A model generated the notes under the pieces. It was given only the letters and a program-made list of their open reading frames with translations. It had not been told where the DNA came from and did no database searches. A program made the translations under genes and the position numbers. 7,000 nt of DNA, from NCBI GenBank assembly GCA_937902455.1, contig CALELI010000037.1:1-7000 (forward strand). The letters are read 5' to 3'. Source of the DNA: an uncultured Prevotellaceae bacterium (lineage in GTDB: Bacteria > Bacteroidota > Bacteroidia > Bacteroidales > Bacteroidaceae). Below, in pieces: positions 1-5,399 of this stretch (position 1 is the first letter of the stretch; each line of letters opens with the position of its first letter).

Positions 1-84
1 TTGAGGAAAGACTGGAATCGAATGGCTGCGAATGCACGGAGTGCTGCAAAATCGATAATTGTTCTTAACAGATTCAAAATATAT

Positions 85-114
85 GTTACCACTTTACCCC
101 ATGAAAGTGGTAAC
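85..114 (-). terminator. Perfect inverted repeat, likely terminator of the HTH regulator gene
   Basis: Arms GTTACCACTTT (85-95) and AAAGTGGTAAC (104-114) are perfect reverse complements around an 8-nt loop. It begins 63 nt beyond the stop of the minus-strand regulator gene. Read on the minus strand the stem is followed by ATATATTTTG, a moderately T-rich tail; on the plus strand it is followed by TTCACGG. This favours a minus-strand intrinsic terminator, although the T tract is interrupted. A protein-binding palindrome is an alternative. The rest of 1-177 shows no convincing gene. Confidence 0.5.
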
Positions 115-177
115 TTCACGGACACGGGGGACTTACTGGTGATCCGGTGTTTCCTTCCCAAACTGAATGAAAATACG

Positions 178-1194
178 TTATAGACTGAGTATAAACTCGT
201 CCCATTCCTTTGCGCTGCCTTTGGAATGGAAGACTTTCGTGAAGAGACGGCTGCGGATGGTGCTGATGGTGCTGGTGTCCTTGCTCAGTGTGTTGGCTAT
301 CTCGGTTGTAGGTACTCCGAGTTTGATGAGAAGACAGGTCTGGAGTTCTGCCTGCGACATTGAGTGGAGGTTGAAAAGGCGGCCTGTAAATCCAGGATAG
401 GTACTGTTGACATTGTGCTCTATCTCATTCCAGTCAGACTCTTTCAGGCGTTCGCCGTTGCTGATACGCTTGCGGAGTGAGAGGTAGAACTCGGAATGGA
501 GAAACTCTTCCTCCACACTCTTCATCGCTTCCTGAACGGCCTTCGGACGGGCGTCAATCTCTTCGCGAATCTGTCGGAGCTGCTGCTCGATACGTGCCTT
601 GTTCCTGTAGATGTTCCGTGTGAAGTATGCCAGGAATGCCAATGCAATGATGACACAAAGGACGATGGCGATGAGGTTGTGGTTCTCGCTTTTCAGGCTG
701 CGCTCTGTCTCGGTGAACACAAAACTGGCATTGACTTCGTCCCAGATGTCCTTCTTTGTCTGCATGACTCCAAGGATGTCGCTGACATTTGCATTGGTGC
801 TGCCGTCCATCTTCCGCCACTTGTAGCTTCTGGCAATATCATTAACCATGAAGGTGGAGTCGTCGATGACAGAGAGCTGGTGCATTTCGCCGTCCTCGAA
901 GTAAAGCCAGTCACTGCCGCCCTTGCTGACCACTGCGTATTTGCCGCTATAGGTCGGGGTGAGTGCAGAGATGTCTGTCGTGGATTCGAACTGTGCGACA
1001 TAGTAGCAGCTGTCGGTGAATATCTTCAGCGGTACGGCCTGTCTGATCTTGTCATAGATATAGTCAGGAGCGTCGGGCTTGTAGATGCCCTCGAGTGTCC
1101 ACACTCCATGGATGTCGAAGTCCCGTTCCTCCTCATTGCCCTTGCAGGCCACGAAGAGAATGACTATGGTTACTATGTACAACAGACGGTTCAT
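178..1194 (-). CDS. Membrane-tethered LuxR-like HTH regulator with lipoprotein signal and lipocalin-like sensor part
   Basis: Predicted 338-residue one-component transcription regulator. The chosen start gives MNRLLYIVTIVILFVAC, a lipoprotein-type signal with Cys17, followed by the acidic stretch KGNEEERD. Residues 26-130 contain a GVW motif near the N-terminus and alternating strand-like segments, resembling lipocalin-like domains of Bacteroidota (weak call). A hydrophobic helix spans about 174-191, followed by a basic, coiled-coil-like stretch (193-235). Residues 236-338 match the C-terminal region of Bacteroidota membrane-bound regulators: DW near 254-255, YPGF near 266-269, then an HTH at about 279-320 (SQAELQTCLLIKLG, TTEIANTLS, TSTISTIRSRLFTK). 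I expect a periplasmic sensor and a cytoplasmic DNA-binding end. An in-frame start 13 codons upstream (1233) lies upstream of the promoter's -7 element, so the start at 1194 is preferred. The gene is divergent from a three-lipoprotein operon that it may regulate. The ligand is unknown. Confidence 0.82.
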   Translation of the reverse strand: MNRLLYIVTIVILFVACKGNEEERDFDIHGVWTLEGIYKPDAPDYIYDKIRQAVPLKIFTDSCYYVAQFESTTDISALTPTYSGKYAVVSKGGSDWLYFEDGEMHQLSVIDDSTFMVNDIARSYKWRKMDGSTNANVSDILGVMQTKKDIWDEVNASFVFTETERSLKSENHNLIAIVLCVIIALAFLAYFTRNIYRNKARIEQQLRQIREEIDARPKAVQEAMKSVEEEFLHSEFYLSLRKRISNGERLKESDWNEIEHNVNSTYPGFTGRLFNLHSMSQAELQTCLLIKLGVPTTEIANTLSKDTSTISTIRSRLFTKVFHSKGSAKEWDEFILSL

Positions 1195-1210
1195 GAGTAG
1201 TTGTGATTTG

Positions 1211-1242
1211 CAAAGGTAGTTCTTTTTTGCCATTCAACCAAA
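1211..1242 (-). promoter_or_regulatory. Bacteroides-type promoter of the HTH regulator gene
   Basis: On the minus strand, TTTG (1239-1242) and TACCTTTG (1211-1218) are separated by 20 nt, matching the Bacteroidota primary sigma consensus TTTG / TAnnTTTG. Transcription would start near 1205-1209, giving a leader of roughly 10-15 nt before the ATG at 1194. This position supports the shorter start of the regulator. No mapped transcript supports it. Confidence 0.65.
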
Positions 1243-1265
1243 TGTTGACGGGCATCCTTTGGATT

Positions 1266-1282
1266 CTTTAACATAATTAAAG
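1266..1282. promoter_or_regulatory. Inverted repeat between the divergent promoters, candidate operator
   Basis: CTTTAA (1266-1271) and TTAAAG (1277-1282) are perfect arms around a 5-nt spacer. The site lies between the two divergent promoters, about 53 bp upstream of the predicted start of the lipoprotein operon and about 67 bp upstream of that of the regulator. That placement would suit an activator or autoregulatory site for the adjacent HTH protein. Six-bp arms in AT-rich DNA can arise by chance. Confidence 0.3.
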
Positions 1283-1292
1283 GTATATTTCG

Positions 1293-1323
1293 ATTGTCGT
1301 TATGTTGAAATTTTATATATTTG
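1293..1323 (+). promoter_or_regulatory. Bacteroides-type promoter of the lipoprotein operon
   Basis: ATTG (1293-1296) and TATATTTG (1316-1323) are 19 nt apart. The -7 element fits TAnnTTTG exactly; the -33 element matches three of four bases of TTTG. The -7 element ends only 4 nt before the ATG at 1328, so the transcript would start at or within a few bases of the start codon. It is the only consensus-like promoter I see for the three plus-strand genes. Confidence 0.6.
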
Positions 1324-1327
1324 CACC

Positions 1328-1831
1328 ATGAAAGGCGTGTGGCGCATATTGATGGCTCTGCTGGTGGTGTCGTGTGGAAATGACAGGACGGCGGATGAGG
1401 AGGATGGATTCGTCTCTGGACCTTACAGGGTGTGGATGGAGACGGAGAACGACTCGATGAACATCGTGCGACTGGCTGTGGACGGAGAGGTCGTGGACTC
1501 TATGATGCTGCCGTTCCCCGTGTACAGGATTGACGGTGGCGACCTGGACGCTGACGGGATTCCTGAGGTGTGCATCGGTGTGGTGAAGGCAACGAAATAC
1601 TGGAAGGACGTGGACAGACGGCTGTTCATCTACAGGCTCTATCACGGCAGGTACATCCGGCCTCTGTGGCTTGGCTCGAGGGTAGGGCACAGGCTGGTCG
1701 ACTTCCGTGTGTGCAGAGATTCCGTACCTGCAATCATCGTGACGGACGAACTGACAAGGGATGGTGTCTTGATAAACGGACAGTATGAGTTAAAGGGATT
1801 CGGACTGAGCAGAGCTCAGAGTGAAAAGTGA
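1328..1831 (+). CDS. Small lipoprotein with DxDxDG loop, function unknown
   Basis: The product has 167 residues. The N-terminus MKGVWRILMALLVVSC is a lipoprotein signal with lipobox VVSC (Cys16), followed by the acidic linker GNDRTADEEDG, which resembles a Bacteroidota surface-export signal. The mature part is strand-rich and contains DLDADGIPE at residues 72-80, a calcium-loop-like DxDxDG motif as in FG-GAP/VCBS or dockerin-type loops; only one copy is present, so it is not a repeat propeller. A basic aromatic stretch (RRLFIYRLYHGRYIRP) follows. I do not recognise a named family. The ATG at 1328 lies just after a -7 promoter element, hinting at a leaderless message; the next Met (residue 9) would destroy the signal peptide. 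The last residues (LSRAQSEK) and the TGA stop are made by a hairpin and heptanucleotide repeat, so the C-terminus may be strain-variable. It is the first gene of a probable three-lipoprotein operon. Confidence 0.8.
   Translation: MKGVWRILMALLVVSCGNDRTADEEDGFVSGPYRVWMETENDSMNIVRLAVDGEVVDSMMLPFPVYRIDGGDLDADGIPEVCIGVVKATKYWKDVDRRLFIYRLYHGRYIRPLWLGSRVGHRLVDFRVCRDSVPAIIVTDELTRDGVLINGQYELKGFGLSRAQSEK
1805..1819 (+). repeat. Hairpin at head of heptad repeat element 1
   Basis: CTGAGC-AGA-GCTCAG is a perfect 6-bp stem with a 3-nt loop, inside the last codons of the small lipoprotein gene. The GTGAAAA-type heptads start one base after it. There is no T tract, so it is not a standard intrinsic terminator. 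The same arrangement, hairpin then AGTGAAAAGTGAA, recurs at 4390-4441. Confidence 0.6.
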
Positions 1832-1869
1832 ATAGTGAAAAGTGAATAGTCAATAATGAATAGTGAAAA
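1820..1869 (+). repeat. Heptanucleotide tandem array 1 (GTGAAAA/GTGAATA)
   Basis: Seven consecutive 7-bp units occupy 1821-1869: gtgaaaa, gtgaata, gtgaaaa, gtgaata, gtcaata, atgaata, gtgaaaa. A degenerate eighth (ttgagtt) may follow. Six of the seven carry TGA, and because the period is 7 these stops rotate through all three plus-strand frames. The TGA at 1829-1831 is the actual stop of the upstream gene. The array fills almost the whole gap to the next start at 1882. The minus strand of the array has no stop codon. Confidence 0.9.
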
Positions 1870-1881
1870 TTGAGTTATAGG

Positions 1882-4389
1882 ATGAGAACAAAGACATTTG
1901 GACTGGTGTTTGTAGCCGTGGCAGGGATGCTGCTGGGGGGCTGCAAGGGTGGTAAGGGCGTGAACGGTATGGAGGGGGATTCCCTGAGTACGGAGTTCGT
2001 GCCGAGTGTGAACGACGACTTCTTCATGCTGGGAGATGGAAAACTGCCGAGGAGGGTGGACGTCACCCAGGACATAGGTGGGCTGAACTACCAGAACCTG
2101 CGTCTGCTGAGAAGCTATGTCTATGCCATCCACGGACACTGGTTCATGGAGGGTGACCTGAACAGTTTCTTCAGCAACCATACCGACTGGTACGTAAGCC
2201 TGTGCGACAGTACATGGGACTGCTGGTCGGAGGTGGTGCCGAAGAGAATCGAGGACTACTACGAGGCACTTGAAAAGGACTACGAGAAGGCCTATTCGAT
2301 GATTGAACTCTCGAAGGACGAGGCTGACTTCGTGGCGAAGATTGACGCGCGGATGGAGGAACTGATGAAGTACAGGACAGTGGAGAACAGCGAAGGGGTG
2401 GAACTGCTGAACGCGAACCTGATGGTGAACTGGTTCCAGCTGTACAACCCTGAGGACAAGTTGCTCGGGATGCTCTACAAGAACAACATTGCGTTCTCTT
2501 CGACTGACTATCAGCAGCTGTTCAATGTCTATGAGAACAACGAATATCTTGCCATGCCGAACTTCGTGACTACCGACCTGATGCTGCAGGCATATCACAT
2601 GTATTTCAGTTATGTGCTGAAGTGCATAGAGTCGCAGAAACTCAACGAACTGCTGAAGGACGCCATGTCGGAACTGCTGCAGCAGAGTTGCCTGAACCTG
2701 GAGTGCTGTCCTGACCAGCAGCTGGAGTCGGACAGATGGAATGCCTCGTTCTTCTCCGTAGGACTGATGCTTCTCGGTGAAGACCCAGTGATGATCGTGG
2801 CGAACGAGGGCGGAAACCTGCACCATGCCCTGGGCAGGGACTACGAACAGATAGTTGACCACGAGATTGACCTCGTGAACAAGGGCCAGGACGACATGTC
2901 GCCACTGTTCAGGACGGAGAACTACTTCAACTACAGCCTCTTCAAGCCTCGCGGACATTATTCAAGGAAGGAGGAAAGCCAGAATTATTTCCGTGCCATG
3001 ATGTGGTTGCAGAAGGGCTGTATGATGCGGGAGGACAGGATGCAACTGGAACAGGCCATGTCAATGGCGCAACTTATGAACTCCGTGCCTGAGGCCAGGA
3101 AGAAACTGAGACAGATTGACAATGCACTGACCTTCCTTATGGGAGAGCCGGACAATGTGTCGCTGATGGAACTGGCTGACTGGATGAAGAAGGACAAGGG
3201 CTATGACGAGCAGATACTGACTTCAGCTCAGATTGACAAGGCCGACAAATGGCTGAAGGGTATGTTCAAGACCCGTAACCGCATTGCACCGAAGGTGAAG
3301 AATGGCCCTCAGGACCAGCTGAACATAATGCCGCAGAGGTACGAGACGGACAACGAGGTACTTGCCACTATGTACGACCCGAAGGTGGGTGCCGACCGTG
3401 CCTATCCTACAGGACTGGACGTGATGGATGTGTTCGGGGTGAAGGCTGCAACGGACTTGCTCGTGGACTACAACAAGCAGAACCCATGGAAGGACTATGA
3501 CAGGAACCGTGGGAAGATGGAGAAGATGATGGGTAAGTTCGACGGCTGGGACAAGACGATGTACAATAAATGGATGAAGACCCTGGTGGAGATGCAGAAG
3601 ACGGACAAGGGCCAGCCTGGTTTCATGAACACCCATGCGTGGGCTCTCAAGAACCTGAACTCAGCCCTGGCTTCATGGGCATTGCTGAAACATGATGCCA
3701 TACTCTATGCCGAACAGCCTATGGCGGCTGAATGTGGCGGTGCGGGCCTGCCTGACCCTGAGATTCTGGGGTATGTGGAACCGAACATGCCATTCTGGAA
3801 GGAGATGAAGGACATGCTGAAACTCCTGAACGACATGCTGGAGGAGAATGACCTGATGACTGACAATCTCGAGGAGAAGGGTGGCCAGCTGAAGAATATG
3901 ATCGACCTGTGTATCAGATGCTCGGAAAGGGAACTGGCAGGCAAGCCGATTGACAAGAATGACATGTGGCAGGTACGCAGCATCGGTTTGAGCATGGAAT
4001 GGTTCACCCTCTCGGTCATCGACCCAGACTGCGACTTCGCCATGTGGGATGACTTGCAGGGCGCTGACCGCTGTATCGCTCAGGTGGCTGACGTGTTTAC
4101 GAGAAACATTGATGGATGTCCGAAGGACGGTATCCTCTATGAGGCTACGGGACTGGCTAACGCCATTTATGTGGTGGTGGAGATGAAGGGCCAGTGCTAT
4201 CTCACCCGTGGAGCCACTTACAGTTACTATGAGTTCGTGCGCCCTCTGGGTGAACGTCTTACGGACGAACAATGGCAGGACATGATAGGGACGGGCAAGG
4301 CTCCTGCTCCTGTGGAGTGGTTCGCTCCGCTGGTGCTGGGAAAGCCTGTGGACCATGATCAGAGATTTATCTATAGTACGGGATGCTGA
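1882..4389 (+). CDS. YARHG-DUF3160 domain lipoprotein
   Basis: The product has 835 residues from ATG 1882; a TTG at 1870 would add four residues (MSYR) but is a weaker start. MRTKTFGLVFVAVAGMLLGGC is a lipoprotein signal with Cys21. Residues about 71-104 (NLRLLRSYVYAIHGHWF, then DLNSFFSNHTDWY) match the YARHG domain, an extracellular module of unknown function. From about 224 (AMPNFVTTDLMLQAYHMYF) to about 815 the sequence fits DUF3160, including the family-typical GYVEPN-type motif near 629-634. The DUF3160 part is largely helical. No catalytic residues are known to me, and I assign no activity. It lies 50 bp after the small lipoprotein gene, with only heptad repeats between and no promoter, so co-transcription is likely. 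The stop TGA abuts a perfect hairpin starting at the next base. Family assignment is confident; function is not known. Confidence 0.88.
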   Translation: MRTKTFGLVFVAVAGMLLGGCKGGKGVNGMEGDSLSTEFVPSVNDDFFMLGDGKLPRRVDVTQDIGGLNYQNLRLLRSYVYAIHGHWFMEGDLNSFFSNHTDWYVSLCDSTWDCWSEVVPKRIEDYYEALEKDYEKAYSMIELSKDEADFVAKIDARMEELMKYRTVENSEGVELLNANLMVNWFQLYNPEDKLLGMLYKNNIAFSSTDYQQLFNVYENNEYLAMPNFVTTDLMLQAYHMYFSYVLKCIESQKLNELLKDAMSELLQQSCLNLECCPDQQLESDRWNASFFSVGLMLLGEDPVMIVANEGGNLHHALGRDYEQIVDHEIDLVNKGQDDMSPLFRTENYFNYSLFKPRGHYSRKEESQNYFRAMMWLQKGCMMREDRMQLEQAMSMAQLMNSVPEARKKLRQIDNALTFLMGEPDNVSLMELADWMKKDKGYDEQILTSAQIDKADKWLKGMFKTRNRIAPKVKNGPQDQLNIMPQRYETDNEVLATMYDPKVGADRAYPTGLDVMDVFGVKAATDLLVDYNKQNPWKDYDRNRGKMEKMMGKFDGWDKTMYNKWMKTLVEMQKTDKGQPGFMNTHAWALKNLNSALASWALLKHDAILYAEQPMAAECGGAGLPDPEILGYVEPNMPFWKEMKDMLKLLNDMLEENDLMTDNLEEKGGQLKNMIDLCIRCSERELAGKPIDKNDMWQVRSIGLSMEWFTLSVIDPDCDFAMWDDLQGADRCIAQVADVFTRNIDGCPKDGILYEATGLANAIYVVVEMKGQCYLTRGATYSYYEFVRPLGERLTDEQWQDMIGTGKAPAPVEWFAPLVLGKPVDHDQRFIYSTGC

Positions 4390-4412
4390 CTGATTCGGCG
4401 AGGCCGAATCAG
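4390..4412 (+). repeat. Hairpin at head of heptad repeat element 2
   Basis: CTGATTCGGC (4390-4399) and GCCGAATCAG (4403-4412) form a perfect 10-bp stem with loop GAG. The stem starts on the base right after the TGA of the DUF3160 gene. It is followed by GTGAAAA heptads rather than a T tract, so canonical intrinsic termination is unlikely; attenuation, mRNA end protection or processing are possible. Confidence 0.7.
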
Positions 4413-4441
4413 AGTGAAAAGTGAAGAGTGAAAAGTGAAAA
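4413..4441 (+). repeat. Heptanucleotide tandem array 2 (GTGAAAA), overlapping the capA-like start
   Basis: Four units occupy 4414-4441: gtgaaaa, gtgaaga, gtgaaaa, gtgaaaa. Positions 4409-4439 match 1816-1846 with one mismatch in 31 bases, so elements 1 and 2 are copies of one dispersed repeat. TGA codons at 4415, 4422, 4429 and 4436 cover all three frames. The GTG start of the CapA-like gene (4428) is the first codon of the third unit. Confidence 0.88.
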
Positions 4442-5399
4442 ACTATATTACTGGTTGTCGTGTTGTCTGGCTGTCCTGCTGTCGTGTTGCAGTGGAGGAA
4501 CTTTGACTGATGGGGATGTGGATGACAATGACTCGCTGACTATCCTGCTGACAGGTGACGTGCTGCTGGACAGAGGTGTGCGTCAGCAGATTGACCGGCA
4601 TGGAGTGGGGTGGCTGTTTGATGGCGTGTCGGACTTGTTCCATGATGCCGACGCGACTATCATCAACCTGGAATGTCCGCTGACGGATGTGGCTACTCCT
4701 GTCGGAAAGAAATTCATCTTCCGTGCCGATACGGAATGGGCCGGTGAACTGAAGAAAGCGGGTGTCACTCATGCTGCACTGGCTAACAACCACACGAACG
4801 ACCAGGGGCTGCAAGGCGTTGCCTCGACGGTGAAGTGCCTGGAACGGCAGGGCATCATTCCACTTGGAGCCGGCAAGACGGAAAGGGAGAGACTTACACC
4901 TATTATAATATATAAGGGAGACGTGAGGGTTGCTGTGTTCAATGCCGTGATGCTGCATCTCGAGAACTGGATGCCGGATGACGAGGAAGCCGTTGTCCCG
5001 AACGAGACGGATGCCGCCACCCTTGCGGAGGCGATAAGGCACTACAAGGCGGGGCATGCTGCGGATAGGGTGATGGTCATACTGCACTGGGGTGTGGAGT
5101 TCCAGCCATATCCGTCACGCTCGCAGAGGATGCAGGCGAGGATGCTGCTGAATGCAGGTACGGACGTGATTATCGGTCATCATCCTCATGTGGTGCAGAC
5201 GGTGGAGAGAATTGACGGCAAGACGGTGATGTACAGCCTCGGGAACTTCGTGTTCGACCAGCATAGCCCCGACACAAAAAAAGCACTGATGGCAGAGGTT
5301 GTCATCAGTGCAGATACCTTGTATGTGAAGTCGGTTCCTGTAGAAATCAGGAACTGCAAGCCTGTTATTTCAGACCAAGTTTCTTTGCGATGTCCTTAG
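4428..5399 (+). CDS. CapA-family metallophosphatase-like lipoprotein
   Basis: The product has 323 residues. It matches the PGA_cap/CapA family, a calcineurin-like metallophosphoesterase fold named after poly-gamma-glutamate capsule synthesis. Visible motifs are TGDVLLDRG (GD at 43-44), NLE (80-82), NNH (120-122), HWG (220-222), GHHPH (250-254) and SLGNFVFDQH (to 279), so the likely metal-site set is intact. MKSEKLYYWLSCCLAVLLSC is a lipoprotein signal (lipobox LLSC, Cys20), with an acidic linker after it (TDGDVDDNDS). The frame opens after a TGA at 4422; GTG 4428 is the only early start that supplies a basic n-region, because TTG 4455 would remove both lysines. No capB or capC homologue is visible, so capsule polymer synthesis should not be assumed; a cell-envelope phosphoesterase role is a guess. 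It is the third gene of the lipoprotein operon. Its 3' end overlaps the convergent peptidase gene by 35 bp and carries that gene's terminator. Confidence 0.88.
   Translation: MKSEKLYYWLSCCLAVLLSCCSGGTLTDGDVDDNDSLTILLTGDVLLDRGVRQQIDRHGVGWLFDGVSDLFHDADATIINLECPLTDVATPVGKKFIFRADTEWAGELKKAGVTHAALANNHTNDQGLQGVASTVKCLERQGIIPLGAGKTERERLTPIIIYKGDVRVAVFNAVMLHLENWMPDDEEAVVPNETDAATLAEAIRHYKAGHAADRVMVILHWGVEFQPYPSRSQRMQARMLLNAGTDVIIGHHPHVVQTVERIDGKTVMYSLGNFVFDQHSPDTKKALMAEVVISADTLYVKSVPVEIRNCKPVISDQVSLRCP
5276..5311 (-). terminator. Intrinsic terminator of the C1 peptidase gene, inside the CapA coding region
   Basis: GCACTGATG (5283-5291) and CATCAGTGC (5303-5311) form a perfect 9-bp stem with an 11-nt loop. 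On the minus strand the stem is followed at once by seven T (A run 5276-5282 on the plus strand). It starts 53 nt beyond the peptidase stop at 5365. On the plus strand the same bases encode KKALMAEVVISA of the CapA-like protein and no T tract follows, so it should act in one direction only. Confidence 0.8.

Noticed and set aside
1..183. Plus-strand open frame of 60 codons at the left edge
   Set aside because: It runs through the perfect inverted repeat at 85-114, shows no recognisable motif and ends just inside the regulator gene on the other strand. A truncated gene entering from the left cannot be excluded, but nothing supports it.
496..1200. Plus-strand open frame of 234 codons antisense to the HTH regulator
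   Set aside because: It is a mirror of the regulator's codon use, has no recognisable domain, and the regulator on the opposite strand has a promoter, signal and HTH.
1816..2958. Minus-strand open frame of 380 codons antisense to the DUF3160 gene
   Set aside because: It is Val/His/Gln-rich, typical of an antisense shadow, and its C-terminal SLFTIHFSL-type sequence is simply the stop-free reverse strand of the heptad repeat.
3673..4356. Minus-strand open frame of 227 codons inside the DUF3160 gene
   Set aside because: Low-complexity His/Leu/Val composition and full overlap with a recognised domain protein on the other strand.
4390..4412. Intrinsic terminator after the DUF3160 gene
   Set aside because: The stem is strong but no T tract follows on either strand; on the plus strand GTGAAAA repeats and the next gene's start follow directly.
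4428..5399. Poly-gamma-glutamate capsule synthesis locus
   Set aside because: Only a CapA-family member is present; no capB/capC-like genes are visible, and the family name does not prove that role in Bacteroidota.
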